Position numbers and translations under genes: made by a program
In this document: piece after piece, positions 11,504-23,560 of the stretch
How positions within the stretch are numbered: the first letter of the stretch is position 1
How the letters are laid out: every line of letters begins with the position of its first letter
Notes under the pieces: generated by a model
Databases searched by the model: none
What the model was told of the DNA's origin: nothing
The model's input: the letters and a program-made list of their open reading frames with translations, nothing else
Assembly: GCA_004352715.1 (NCBI GenBank)
Contig: SCFE01000070.1
Location: forward strand, 1,786,057-1,847,479
DNA length: 61,423 nucleotides
From: Hofstenia miamia
Taxonomy: Eukaryota > Xenacoelomorpha > Acoela
Direction: 5' to 3'

Positions 11504-12916
11504 ATGACAAACAATAAAAGCAAAAGAGGAAGCGCAAAGAAGGTGATACCGAAAACTACTACCCCTATGGCGACACGATCGTCATCCTACCCAAGAAACT
11601 TGGAAGCAACCCAAACCCCAGAGTCAACAAGACATGAATCTTCTTCCGAACCAGGAACCCCAGAAATAATGGAAATTCTGAGAAAGAACAATGAAACAGA
11701 GAAACTACTACGAGAGGAAATTGGTCTGTTAACGAAAAGAATAGAAGACATCGAGTTAGCAAGTGCGGAAACAATTAGGAATATCCAAATTGACATGGAC
11801 ACCAGATTAATCGAACAGAGCGAAGTGTTCCAAAGTGAAATCAAGTCACTTACAAAACAGCTAACAGAATCAAACAGCAGATTCCTCGAACAAAATCAAC
11901 TCTTGCAAGACAAGAATAAGATGTTAGAAAGGACAAATCAGCAGTTGATACAGGATAATGATATACAAGCCGCAGAGATACTACAACTCAAAGGTCAAAT
12001 AACTCGACTTGAGGCAAACAAAGACGAACAATCTGCACACTTACAACATGACTTGATGGAAATAGAAAACAGGCGATTGGTCGAAGACAGGGATCTGAGA
12101 CAGGAAGAAATAGCTCAACTAAAGGACAGGGTGAGGCTATTGCAGCTGAATAAGGATGAACAGGAAAAAATACAATCCCACAATTTCCAAGTCGTAGGCA
12201 GGAAAGAACGGGAGCTACGAACTTCACCCACCCATGACAACATATCAGAGGACTCTTCAGAAGATGAGAATGAAATAGAGAAGAAAAAATTCGTTGAGGA
12301 AATCAAAGAAGCAATAACCGCGCAGTTACGGAAAGAGGAAGCAACAACAAGAAACATGAAACCGAAATATAACAATTTGATATTAAACCAGGAGGTGGGA
12401 AATGATATGATCCCCTGCAAGGCTACGCTACCAAAATTCAACGGCAGAGTGGACGGCTATAATCCAACGTTCGGAGAATGGCTCCAGATGTTTGAGCTGA
12501 CGATGGCAGAGAGAAAGGTGAGCCAACACTCGGCAGCGGCAAGATTTCCCTTATATTTGACAGGAGCAGCAGCACAGCACTATCTGCTGTTAGACCCTGA
12601 GACAAAAACGGATTACAAATTGTTAATTGGCGACTTCATAGAATACTATGGAAATGAAAGTTTTAAAAACCAATATCAGATAATCTTAAACGGAACGAAA
12701 ATGAAAAAAACAGATGATATCCGCAATTACATACAACAGGTCGAAAGACTAGTAACACTTAGCTCAAGAGAGAACCAATATTCGAAGTATGATCTTTTTT
12801 CACATATTTGCAAGGGGATGCCTGATAACATAAGAGCACAGTTTGAGATTAAGTGTGATGTGGACGACAAACTGGAAAGAATGATCAGGAAGGCAGTGGA
12901 TATACAAGTGACGATT
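11504..12916 (+). CDS. gag: E2 Gag, partial (runs into gap)
   Basis: The frame starts with ATG at 11504 ('MTNNKSKRGSAKK'), 218 bp after the primer site, and stays open for 471 codons to the gap. Residues 1-55 are basic and Ser/Thr/Pro-rich. About 55-230 form a long coiled coil ('LLREEIGLLTKRIEDIEL', repeated 'LTKQL'/'LLQ' heptads). An acidic hinge ('SEDSSEDENEIEKKK') follows at about 245. The capsid domain spans about 300-470 ('LPKFNGRVDGYNPTFGEW', 'YSKYDLFSHICKGMP'). By comparison with E5 it should continue to a CCHC knuckle. It would form the particle shell and bind element RNA. It keeps CGA Arg codons (11711-11713, 12074-12076) where E5 has TGA. Confidence 0.85.
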
Positions 12917-13916
12917 NNNNNNNNNNNNNNNNNNNNNNNNNNNNNNNNNNNNNNNNNNNNNNNNNNNNNNNNNNNNNNNNNNNNNNNNNNNNNNNNNNNN
13001 NNNNNNNNNNNNNNNNNNNNNNNNNNNNNNNNNNNNNNNNNNNNNNNNNNNNNNNNNNNNNNNNNNNNNNNNNNNNNNNNNNNNNNNNNNNNNNNNNNNN
13101 NNNNNNNNNNNNNNNNNNNNNNNNNNNNNNNNNNNNNNNNNNNNNNNNNNNNNNNNNNNNNNNNNNNNNNNNNNNNNNNNNNNNNNNNNNNNNNNNNNNN
13201 NNNNNNNNNNNNNNNNNNNNNNNNNNNNNNNNNNNNNNNNNNNNNNNNNNNNNNNNNNNNNNNNNNNNNNNNNNNNNNNNNNNNNNNNNNNNNNNNNNNN
13301 NNNNNNNNNNNNNNNNNNNNNNNNNNNNNNNNNNNNNNNNNNNNNNNNNNNNNNNNNNNNNNNNNNNNNNNNNNNNNNNNNNNNNNNNNNNNNNNNNNNN
13401 NNNNNNNNNNNNNNNNNNNNNNNNNNNNNNNNNNNNNNNNNNNNNNNNNNNNNNNNNNNNNNNNNNNNNNNNNNNNNNNNNNNNNNNNNNNNNNNNNNNN
13501 NNNNNNNNNNNNNNNNNNNNNNNNNNNNNNNNNNNNNNNNNNNNNNNNNNNNNNNNNNNNNNNNNNNNNNNNNNNNNNNNNNNNNNNNNNNNNNNNNNNN
13601 NNNNNNNNNNNNNNNNNNNNNNNNNNNNNNNNNNNNNNNNNNNNNNNNNNNNNNNNNNNNNNNNNNNNNNNNNNNNNNNNNNNNNNNNNNNNNNNNNNNN
13701 NNNNNNNNNNNNNNNNNNNNNNNNNNNNNNNNNNNNNNNNNNNNNNNNNNNNNNNNNNNNNNNNNNNNNNNNNNNNNNNNNNNNNNNNNNNNNNNNNNNN
13801 NNNNNNNNNNNNNNNNNNNNNNNNNNNNNNNNNNNNNNNNNNNNNNNNNNNNNNNNNNNNNNNNNNNNNNNNNNNNNNNNNNNNNNNNNNNNNNNNNNNN
13901 NNNNNNNNNNNNNNNN
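12917..13916. other. 1000-N assembly gap inside E2
   Basis: The run is exactly 1000 N, a default scaffold size rather than a measured length. A full element of this family needs several kilobases of gag-pol here (compare E5). Confidence 0.95.
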
Positions 13917-14597
13917 GGTTAGGAGTTTTTCTATTCTTGCCTAGTCTGACTATCGATCAATACATGTATAAATTAATCAATGCTTGAAATGACTGGATAG
14001 TCGACACTTAGGGATATTTATATATTCTTAAATGTAGGAGACTCGACTATAACTGACCTGATAAATGACTTTACATGTAGTACTAGTAAATGTAGGTATA
14101 GGAAACTGCAATCTTATTACTTAAATGATTAAGCTGATAGTTTTACGGTAATGGCTACTTTAATATTATGTAAATGCAGTTAGTGTCAATGCCCAGTTGC
14201 TTTATTAAATCAAAACAACAAACACTTTACAAAATTGAGTTTAAGTCAGTTACAACTTTACTTGAGTGCACGCACTGAGCTAATATAAGGTACACATAAT
14301 TAATTCCAGTTGAGCTGAGGTGGTGTCATGGACTCAACCATTGTTACAGGAGAGAGGAGCTGTCTTGTGGAGATCAGCTTCAGGCAGTAGCCCATGGAAG
14401 AACTGAAGAGGAAACATTGTAATCCTATGTCACCTAAATAGTGATAGTCAATACTCAACTATTTAATTAACATAACTAGTTAATAAGATAGAAAGATCCG
14501 ATGGTTCAATAACTTGGTAACACCTCACCCGCGATTTACCGAGTACTCATCACCAGTAGTCAGACACAGCGTAGTAAGCTAGTTGGAGGATGTTACA
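13917..14597 (+). repeat. 3' LTR of E2 (family a), 5' part lost in gap
   Basis: It is nearly identical to the 5' LTR from the 'ATTCTTGCCTAGTCTGAC' region to the TTACA end, and is followed by the ATAA duplication. The high similarity to the 5' LTR indicates a fairly recent insertion. Confidence 0.85.
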
Positions 14598-14876
14598 ATA
14601 AGGTGAAGTTGCACATCAATGGGTGGTGAAGTAGATTGTGGTCAGGGGAAATCCATCCAAGCTGACTTGCACCCAGTAGAAAAACAAAACCAAATACAAT
14701 AAAGAAACATCATAACAGTTCTGTTTCACTTCACAATCACCAAGTGAAAAACAGGCAACCACTTCAGCAGGCACACAAATTTCATGACTGGAGTACATCT
14801 CTGAACATCAATCAATCTGCACACAATAACAGAATGGAGTAGATAGCTTAACTGACACTCCAGAGTGTCAAAGAAT

Positions 14877-14892
14877 CACATCAGGATCACCA
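14877..14892 (-). promoter_or_regulatory. Candidate primer binding site of E1
   Basis: On the minus strand TGGTGATCCTGATGTG directly follows the LTR end. It begins with the TGG expected for tRNA CCA and resembles a decayed version of TGGCGACCGTGACAGG. Its position confirms the right LTR as the 5' LTR. Confidence 0.55.
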
Positions 14893-15767
14893 TGTAGAAT
14901 CACGGGGTGTGTCTAGCAGCTCAAGTGGTACAAAGGTTGCAGAAGATTACCATTGGTGAGAGCAACCCATTCTCTAACAAAACAAATGAAGATTGGTAAT
15001 TCGCCAATTTCATTGTAGAAAAAAGTAATTCCAAGATGGTTAATGTAGTGACCAATTCACATGGCATCTTGCTGAAGCCAAGCCATTTGAATACATCCTT
15101 GCAAATCCAATTGCTAATCATGTGCCTCAAGTTGAAATTTCTAGTTCAATACAAATAATTTATCTCAGTGTTTATCTCCTCAGCTCATGTAATAAGAATA
15201 TTAAATAATGTGTAGTTACCACGTATTCATGTATGCCAATGGCATAGTATATTAACATTGTGTAATAGTTTGTGCATGTTTGATCAACAGATGTTGTAGT
15301 TCTTTTATTGCCTATGCCTATACATAGCTTAAAGTGACCACAATATGGGCTCACATATGTCAAGGAGCAAGTTATTGCCCCAGGCACAGTGGAGCTCCTT
15401 CCACATTATTGCCAGATCTTACAATTTCATTATTATAATATTCATACCAGAACTAAAAAGGTTAGTAAAATATAGAATAATAAAAAAGCAAATGTTATCA
15501 AGTGAAAACATAATTTATTTGACATTTGCTTACATTTGAGTTCCCTATTTATTACAAAAGAAGGTAAATATTTACTGTTTTTTACCAAAGTTTGTTTCCC
15601 TTGCAAATTAACTGAGCAATTACATGTAATCTAAAGCTTGAGGAGACAATCACTAAGTTTGAAAAGATCACAAATTAATAAAATCATTAAAACTAAATAG
15701 CACCAAATTAATCTGAGAGTGCCTAAAATTGAAATAAAATAAAAGAGAGGCCCCAAGTGACTCTACA
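14893..15767 (-). repeat. 5' LTR of E1 (family b)
   Basis: The termini are TGTAGAATCAC...GTGACTCTACA on the plus strand. It carries a 28-bp segment absent from the other E1 LTR. The frames at 15172-15387 (-) and 6187-6402 (-) are the same fortuitous LTR frame seen in both copies. Confidence 0.85.
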
Positions 15768-15867
15768 ATACCAACCATTGAAATGATGTGAGGTCAGGCT
15801 CAAAATGTTGAGAGAATAAATTATTTTTAAAATTATATTTATCCTAAATATTTATTGTGACATAAAA

Positions 15868-16181
15868 CAATGGTTTTCAAGTACTCAGAATGTAAAGAAC
15901 ATGAAATCAAATATACTCACAAAACTTGATCAGAAAAATTTGGTAGAGAAATCATCAAAACTCTGTAAAAATGAAAGAATTTTAAATTTTAATTGTTTTA
16001 CCAAACCCAAGTAACTATTTTTAGCTTAAAATTATTGTAAATGTCTATTACCCCCAAAAAACTTGGAATTAAAAAAACTCAATTAAACTCAAAATTTTCT
16101 TTAAAAAAACACTCAAAATTTAATTCAAAATGTAAAAACTGAACTTAGTCCAAATAATAAAAACTTGACTTGAAAACCCTG
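15868..16181 (-). mobile_element. Diverged inverted copy of the hAT-like MITE
   Basis: Read on the minus strand it starts CAGGGTTTTCAAGTCAAG, passes 'GAGTTTTGATGATTTCTCT' and ends 'GAGTACTTGAAAACCATTG', paralleling 2163-2497. The terminal CCCTG is decayed at one end and the flanking octamers do not match well. Confidence 0.6.
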
Positions 16182-16467
16182 CAAAAAACATTAATCTGCT
16201 TAACTTTTTGATACAGAGTCAAGGACAAACTAAGATTATTTCTGTAAAGAACCAAATTACAAAACTGATTAGTTACATTTAAAATGTAAACAGGAAAACC
16301 CTAGTTTGTGAACTGAGAACAAACTTAGGAAAAAACATATAAAGGAAAAATACTGTCAGTTGGTCAGTAGAAATTTTTAATTTACAAAATTTTATTAAAT
16401 AATTCAATTCTAAGAATTTTTCCATTTGATAGAAAATAGTTTGTATTTGAATATTTTATGAAGCTAC

Positions 16468-17125
16468 TGTAGAGTCACTCATTGCCATATTTTTATTATT
16501 TTCAGCACTCTGGAATAGTGTTATGTCTTTTGACAATTTGATTCTTTTTGATTCACTGCTACCTTATTTGTATCAGTTTCTTTTAATCAATTTTATAATT
16601 TTAAGTGTAGTTAATTTGATAGTGTTAGTTTTTGTTCCCTTGATTTAAATTACATGTGATTGCTCACTTAACTTTGGGAGGGAAACTGTGCTTTGAAATT
16701 GTAAGCAAGTCAGGTAATAAGTTACAGATTTTTGTAATAAATATCTGAGACAATGTAGTGAAGTGCACAATAAATTCGGCTTCCTTCTATTGTGTTTGAT
16801 CTTTGCAATTATTTATTTACTAACCCCCTTTAGATTTCATTGATCAAAGATTTTTTTAATTATAATTATTGTGTAAGATCTTGCAACAATTTGGGAGGAA
16901 ACTGCACTGGGTCTAGGGCAACAAATAGCTCTTTAACAGTGACATCTATATCATGGCCACTTTAGGTTATGGTTATGTGTAGGGAATAACATCTTTTATT
17001 CAATCTGTTCATACATGCACTTAAATTAACACCTTGCAAATATGCTATGCCATTAGCAAATGTGATTACACAGCAATTATGTGCCTGTAATTTATTATTT
17101 ATTTACATGAGCTGATATAAGAGAA
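16468..17125 (+). repeat. Old, diverged family-b LTR interrupted by E3
   Basis: It starts TGTAGAGTCACTC and follows the sense sequence of the E1 LTR through 'ATTACATGTGATTGCTCA', 'GGGAGGGAAAC' and 'TTACATGAGCTGA'. It stops where the E3 LTR begins. No coding sequence is present, so it is probably a solo LTR cut by the E3 insertion. Confidence 0.65.
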
Positions 17126-18366
17126 TGTGGCATAATCCATAAAATAACCATGTGTGGTCAAAGTGAGAGAAAAGATGGATGTAACTAAGACTAAAATGTA
17201 ATAATGATTAAATTGTAAACACATGGTTATGATTGATTATTTGATTTGTAAATTGTTTTATGCAATTTTATATTTAAAATTAACTTGACAGTATTTGACA
17301 AAAACAAGATGACCAAACAGCATGCACTAATTAATGCTGATGCTGCACAATTAAAAGCAGAACTGAAATGCAAGGGAAATCATAAACAAGCTTTGATCAA
17401 CAGGTACTAGTCAAGTATTTGATTATTTACTGAAATGTGCTATAAATATACAACAAATGTTAGAATAGTTGATGAACAAATATAGTTTGGATTTACTTCT
17501 TTCTTTATTGTCAGGTTATTTAATATTTACATGGAAAGCTAAATGTTAAAGCACTAGAGTAATTGTATAGTGGTCCCTGAATACATTTAAAGGAATTCTG
17601 GAGCAGCCTCACAATCAGCTATTCAATGGCAGTGAGGGTAGTAGCTGTAGATTCCTCAATGTGCTTTTAGGTTATGAATAGGGATAGGGATTTTCCTCCA
17701 TTGGAGCTTTCCTATTATTCACTGCTTGCTGATTATTATGATTATATTTATATTGCTCTACATGTTTGTTGTTTCATTATTGGATGCAAGTTGCTTATTG
17801 TTTTATATTGTAGTTGACCATTGGCTGAATTATGCGTTTACTTTCTTGGAGGCTGCATTGATTGTTCACATGGATTAAAGGCTAGCATGTATTACTATAT
17901 CTGTAGGGCTATTATATGTAAGGCTCAATAACAAGCTAAAGCATTGCAGTTGCATTATTTCCTTATATTTACATAATCATAATAACAAGAACAATCAATG
18001 CACTAAATTAGTAAGTTGTAACACACACCCAATCACTGAGTTAACCATCCACACACTGATTCAGTTAATGGTTTCCACTGTGGAGTTAAAGTAAAAGCTG
18101 GAGCTGTTGCTGCTAAAGAGATCTCTGGAATCACATGGTATTGCTTTGGGTTTCAACCCTGTCTTCCATCTACCACTCTTGATCTAAATAAGTTGTTGTT
18201 AGTTAAGCATTCAGGAAAGCTAATGCATATTAATTTAAGTTAATTAGCTAAACACTCAATTAGAAAGAGAGAATTAGGAATCTGTCATACTTAATCATTG
18301 CATATACTGTAAAAATAATGAGTTACTCTTGAATAATTGTGAAATTGGGATTGGCAAGATTCTACA
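17126..18366 (+). repeat. 5' LTR of E3 (family c), 1241 bp
   Basis: It begins TGTGGCATAATCC and ends TTGGCAAGATTCTACA, directly before the primer site. It matches in inverse the LTRs at 26983-28307 and 28512-29360 (TGTAACATAATCC...AAGATTCTACA). The usual TGTAACA start has become TGTGGCA. Confidence 0.8.
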
Positions 18367-18382
18367 TGGTGACTGTGACTGG
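18367..18382 (+). promoter_or_regulatory. Primer binding site of E3
   Basis: TGGTGACTGTGACTGG follows the LTR. It is TGGCGACCGTGACAGG with three substitutions, two of them C to T at CpG or CC positions. Confidence 0.7.
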
Positions 18383-18606
18383 TGCCTGAAATGCATGTGT
18401 GAAAGAGAAGATGCAAATTTAAAGAAAATGCTATATCAAAAAACAAAGGAAAACATATGATTGGTGTGAAAAACTGTTAATTCAGAAGAAACCCTGATCA
18501 GAAATACAGAATTTTAAAAAAGACAAAAGACAAGCAAAAGCAATTCCTAACCTACCACAAGAAAAATGTTAAAAGGGAACCAGTAAATGATTACTTCTAG
18601 TTAATT

Positions 18607-19952
18607 ATGAAAATGGTAAATTCACGAAAAAAACAAAGGACTAAAGCCAAGACTAATAAAACACCCCAAAATCAAAGAACCCCAGAAGACACAAATATCT
18701 CCCCCAAAAGTGAGATGTCCCCTGCAGAAATAGGGCTACAGCCAGCACAAGAGAATCCGGAGTTTTTGATAGCTGAACTTACTAAAATAATAGAAAAAAC
18801 AATAATGAAAGAAGAGAGTTGACAATACAAATAGAAAAGTTAATGCAATGGATGTTTGAGATAGAAATGGCAAATGTCAAAAAAGATAGACATATCAAAG
18901 AAATTATACAAGATACAAGTGTAAGATTAACAGAAGAAAAAAATGTGTTTCAGAAACAAATTGAAAAGTTAACTGAAGCAAATAAGGAAATTAAAGCACA
19001 AAGCAAAAAGTTACAACAACTTATGAGCCAGATACATGAAGAGAATGTAAACCTTAGAGAAGAGAATATCTCAAAGCAAATTGAGATTGATAACTTGAAG
19101 GATGAAATTAGGTTAATATCATTAACCAATGAAGAAAATCAAGACAAGGAGAAAAGAAATGCCAAAATAATAGAAACAACAATAATGGAAAAGCCAGAAA
19201 AATTGAATGAAGCAATACCAGTTTGAAATGAGCATGAAGGAGAGAAAAGTGATACAAAAACAAGCTGCAGCTAGATTCCCTCTATATTAGGGGGGTGCAG
19301 CTTATCAGCATTATTTGGTGTTGGGTTTAGAGACCAAAACAAATTATAAAAAGTTAATAGGAAAATACCAACAGTATTACTATGATGAAAGCTTTAAAAG
19401 TCAATATCATATGTTATTGAATAGTACAAAAATGAACAAAAGAGAGGATTTACAAAATTGCATCTCAGAGGTGGAGAGACTACTAAAGTTAAGTTCTAGA
19501 GAGTGAACATATTCAAAATATGACTTGTTTTCACATATCTGTAAGAGACTTCCAGAACCAATTCAACAACAGTTTGAAATAAAGTGTGATGCAGATGATT
19601 TGTTAGACTGAATGATAAGAAAAGGATTAGCAATACAAGTCACAATGGAGAATAATGCTCAGATAAATGAAAAGTCAACAACAATAAGGCAACAACATTG
19701 CCTACAATAAACAGAACCAGTAAAATAACAGGAAAAGAAGAGGTTAGAAAACCAAAAGACGAGATTATAAGAATAAAACTGAAAGGTGGTACAATAAAAA
19801 GAATAAATAGGAAAGATTTGAAATGTCAAACATGCGGTAAGAAAGGCCACACAAAGAAATATTGTAAACAACAAATTAATTTCATTGAGGAGGAAGAAGC
19901 ATATTTTGACAATGAAGATTTATTAGAGGATGAAGAGGAACCCAAACTTTAA
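18607..19952 (+). pseudogene. gag: E3 gag, broken
   Basis: The start 'MKMVNSRKKQRTKAK' resembles the E4 gag start. A coiled-coil region follows (18819-19226; 'LTEEKNVFQKQIEKLTEANK'), then capsid ('YSKYDLFSHICKRLPEP') and a CCHC zinc knuckle at 19824-19865 ('CQTCGKKGHTKKYC'). Breaks include TGA at 18820, 19224, 19504 and 19609, TAG near 19288 and frame changes. At about 19220 roughly 100 codons are missing relative to E4: 'LNEAIP' jumps straight to 'FEMSMKERK'. Confidence 0.85.
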
Positions 19953-19957
19953 ACTAG

Positions 19958-20440
19958 AAGGAGTGCCACCTCTGTTAAACCATGCACCCATTCTAATTGT
20001 AACAGACCTAATCAAAGCAAATACAATCACAGTTGTAATTAATGGTGTAATGGTCAAAGCAACCATAGATACGGGAGCAGTGATATCAATAATCACCAAC
20101 AAGTGTGCTTTGAAGATAGGATTTGAAAAGAAGAATCTACAAAATGAGAAGAGCAGGCTGATAAATGCATCCAGAGATTACATTGACATTAAAGGTAAGT
20201 TACTAGATATACCAATTTGAATAGCAAACACAACATTTTCACAAACAGTTACTGTCATAGATACAGAAAAAAATTCAGTACCCTATGAAGTGATATTAGG
20301 GAATAATTTCCTAATGGATAACAACTGCATTATTGACTATTTGAACAAAACAATATTGGTGCAGGAAGAAGTAATCACAACCCATGAGGAAGAAGAAGAT
20401 GACACAGAAATAATAAAATTTTAATTAAGTGAAGACATTA
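19958..20440 (+). pseudogene. pol: E3 aspartic protease
   Basis: The active site DTGA is intact at 20068-20079 ('KATIDTGAVISIIT'). The second block 'YEVILGNNFLMDN' is present after a TGA at 20218-20220. That stop lies in 'PI-stop-IANTTF', where E4 has 'PIRVANTTF'. A TAA near 20422 separates it from the linker to RT. Confidence 0.8.
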
Positions 20441-21770
20441 GAATTTTGCAAAATAATTGGAAAATTTGTCAAATACAAACGGAAAATGAGCTAACTGCTG
20501 AAATCATGATATATGATCAAAAAGGGATTAATACAAAAAAGCTATTGATTCTGTCAAGTTTGTATATAGTAAAGGAAGGCAAGGGTACCATACCAATATT
20601 AAATGCAACAAATCATGTAGTTAATATAAAAAAGAATACTCTCAAAATTAAAGGAAAGAGAGTCAAAACAGAAAAAATGATGGTGAACAAGACAATTAAT
20701 ATAGTAGAAGAAGATAAAGAGTACCAAATACCAGAAATTAACGAAATGGAATACAAGCATTTGGATAAAGATGAAAGGAAAAAACTGATAGAAATTCTAC
20801 AAAAACATGCTAAAATATTCAATTTTGGAGAAATAAGCATAGAAAAGGCAGTAGGAGAGATGCATAAAATTATAACAACCACAGAGGAACCAATAAGACT
20901 GTTGTGCAGAAGAGTGCCAGAGAATTTGAAAGAAAACTACAATACAATCTTGAACAAACAAATAGATAATAAAATAATCAGACCTAGTGAAAGCCCATAT
21001 GCTGCACCAACAGTCTTTGTGAAACAGGGGAACAAGTATAGGTTATGCATAGATTTTTGCAAATTAAATGAGGTTACAAAGAAAGACACATATCCACTCC
21101 TGAGGATAGAGGATATCATATATTAAGCCAGTAAAAATAAGTACTACACTTGCATAGACCTATGTAAGGCATATTGGCAGGTGCCAATGGAACCAAAATA
21201 TATTGAAAAGACAGCATTCATAACGCCATATGGCTTATTCAAATGCATGTATATGGCTTTTGGATTGTGCAATGCCCCAGCCACCTTTCAAAGGTATGTA
21301 ACAAAAGTGCTTAAGCAAAACAACAAAAATGTTGAAAAAGGAATAAGTGTGTACATAGATGATATTCTGATAGCAAGTGACATGTTTGAGGAGCATTTGG
21401 ATAAATTGGATAGGACAGTAAAAATTCTCTATAATGCAGGTTTGTGTGTGAATTGGAAAAAATCAGAAATTCTGAAAACACAAGTAATATTCTTGGGCCA
21501 ACAAATTCAGAAGGGCGAGATAAAAATGAAGAATAATGTGAATGACATGATACAGAATATTAGCAGCCCAAAAACAAAAAAAGATCTACAGAGAATAATG
21601 CGATTTATAAATTATTACGGATCTTTCATTGCAAATGTACCACTAAAGCCAAGCAAGATGACAGCATTACTAAAGAAGAATAACATTTTTGAATGGACAT
21701 GGAAAGAACAGGATAATATAAAAACTGAATTAAGTAAGATGCCATCACTAAAGACACCAGACTATGATAA
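20441..21770 (+). pseudogene. pol: E3 reverse transcriptase
   Basis: The linker and fingers lie in 20446-21126 ('YAAPTVFVKQGNKYRLCIDF'), interrupted by TAA at 21124. The palm continues in 21127-21770 with 'TCIDLCKAYWQVPME', 'FGLCNAPATFQRY' and an intact catalytic YIDD at 21352-21363. 'VIFLGQQI', 'INYYGSFI' and the connection domain 'LSKMPSLKTPDY' follow. All RT landmarks are present, and the copy is broken only by the TAA and a frameshift near 21780. Confidence 0.85.
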
Positions 21771-22142
21771 GGAATTTATTTTTTACTGTCGCCATAGGTG
21801 CATGTTTGGGACAGATAAAAGATGGAAAGACAGTACCTATACAGTTTTTCAGTAGAAAATTGAAACAGAGCAAAGAAAACTATGGATCAATTAAACTGGA
21901 AATGTTGGCATTAGTGGAAAGCATTAAAAAATTTCGGTATTTTTTAACAGGACAAAGTTTTAAAGTAAGAACTGCTAATAGTGACTAGCATGGTTGAAAA
22001 AGTTTTCAGGGGATAAATCGTCAATAGATGGATTGAATACCTTAATGAATTCAAGTTTACAATAGAACACTGAAAAGGAACACTGCACAAAAATGCAGAC
22101 TTTTGGACAGCATTACCAGAATATCAAAGAGATATTGAAAAA
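21764..22142 (+). pseudogene. pol: E3 RNase H
   Basis: After the frameshift the frame reads 'IGACLGQIKDGKTVPIQFFSRKL' and 'ENYGSIKLEMLALVESIKKFRYFL', the RNase H core with its Glu. The later 'TANSD' is followed by a stop where E5 has 'TDNSGLAWL'. A TGA at 22071-22073 replaces Arg of 'EHRKGTLHKNA' seen in E4. Confidence 0.75.
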
Positions 22143-23560
22143 ATGGATGGTGAAAAGAAACAATTTCAATTCTTACCACATAATGAGTATAAAGAATTAC
22201 CTGAGATTAATGCAGATAAGAAGGGGAATACAATAATGCCCATAAAAATTAAAGAGGAGATAACCAAGAGTGACATAATTGAAAAACAACAAACTGATGT
22301 TATTCTTAGAGAGATAATAGAAAAAATGTGTAATGAAAAATGGATCTGGGGAAAGGAAGCTAGCAGTTATTTCCAGAGATATAGGTGGAAGATAAATAAT
22401 AATGGACTTTTATATCTTGAAGGAAAAACACTAAGGATAGCAATTCCTGAGTACTATAAAAGGGAACTGGTGAGAAAGGTACATGAGAATGGACATATTG
22501 GAATAATTCAAATGGAAAAGATGTTTAATGCAAGATTTATAACAACAGGTATTAGAAAAACAGTGGACGACATAATTAATAAGTGTACAACTTGCCTAAT
22601 AAATAACAAAATCCACTTTCCAATACAGACAGCACCACTGGAGAAAATAATAGTGACCACACTGAATGAAATCATGCATGTAGACTTGGAAAAATTATCA
22701 CAGGACAATGAAGGTTATCAATACATACTAGTGTTAGTTGATAATTTTACAAAGTATGCACAGATGATCCCATTAGATTCAACAACAGCAAAAATAGTAG
22801 CAGAAAAAATAATGAAAGAATGGATATTGAAATTTGGAAAAATGCAAACAATAGTATCTGACAGAGGAGTACAGTTCAAAAGCAAACTATTTGAAGAAAT
22901 GACTAAACTGATGGAAATTTAATTTTAACTGAGAAAACAACAGCATATCACCCACAGGCAAATTGAGCTGTTGAGAGGTTAAATAGGACGATGATTAAAT
23001 TAATATGAGTACTAACATCATGAGGTTTTAGAGAGGTTATAGAAATGGTAGAATATTTCTATAACACCTTGGTACACTCAACAACAGGAATGACTCCTTA
23101 CAAATCTATGTATGGAAAGGAAGCAGCAACATTGATATCAATGCAATATCACTCGTACTCTGAAAAACCAGATAATGAATATATAAGAAAGATCAAAGAT
23201 CAAATTACAGGGATACATGAAGCAATGTGTCATAACATGAAAAGATTGGTGATAAGACAAGAAAGAAATTTCAACAAGAAAATCTATGGGAAACCACACA
23301 GGGAAGGGGATAAGGTTTATGCATACACATTAATGAGAACACAAGATGTAAACCAAGTAAGAAAACTAAAAACACAGTGGTCAGAGCCATTGACTATCAT
23401 ACAAACACTACCAAATAATAATTATAAACTTAACAATAGAAGGGTATTACACTTTCAAAATTTAAAACAAGCAATGGTAAATATAGAGCAAACTATGCTT
23501 AATGAAAATGCAGAATTTAAAATTATACAAATGAATGATGGTATATACACCAAAATGGAT
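22143..23560 (+). pseudogene. pol: E3 integrase
   Basis: The HHCC finger is visible ('HENGH' ... 'CTTC'). The DD35E core follows with 'MHVDLEKL' and 'VSDRGVQF'. The Glu block 'AVERLN' comes after a frameshift at about 22920 and a TGA at 22964. TGA at 23006 and 23021 replace Arg residues present in E4. The 23045-23641 frame holds the C-terminal basic region and GPY/F-like module ('LKTQWSEPLTIIQTLPNNNYKL', in two parts). The enzyme would insert element cDNA, but this copy is dead. Confidence 0.85.

Larger units (their letters stand above)
10474..14597 (+). mobile_element. Element E2: Ty3/gypsy retrotransposon (LTR family a) nested in E1
   Basis: The 5' LTR (10474-11285), primer site, leader, an undamaged gag N-terminus and 3' LTR (13917-14597) form one insertion flanked by ATAA (10470-10473 and 14598-14601). 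Everything after the capsid is hidden by a 1000-N gap of unknown true size. Because it sits inside E1 it is the younger insertion, and its gag has no stop in 471 codons. It is the best candidate in the window for a recently active copy. Confidence 0.85.
5936..15767 (-). mobile_element. Element E1: internally deleted Ty3/gypsy retrotransposon, LTR family b
   Basis: Two family-b LTRs (5936-6794 and 14893-15767) bound minus-strand gag, protease and RT remnants. The whole is flanked by ATAC on both sides (5932-5935 and 15768-15771), so it is one insertion. The LTRs differ at roughly one base in ten in part of their length and by a 28-bp indel, so it is not young. RT breaks off soon after the 'LNYYGSFI' region, and the RNase H and integrase are absent before the 3' LTR. 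Element E2 (10474-14597) is inserted in its 5' leader. The leader remainder at 14602-14876 shows no coding sequence. Confidence 0.85.

Noticed and set aside
11565-12441. Antisense frames over the E2 gag
   Set aside because: They are shadow frames of a coding region with strong heptad and codon bias; none has a domain.
15345-15539. Plus-strand 64-codon frame in the E1 LTR, also at 6360-6626
   Set aside because: Fortuitous LTR frame present in both copies because they are duplicates.
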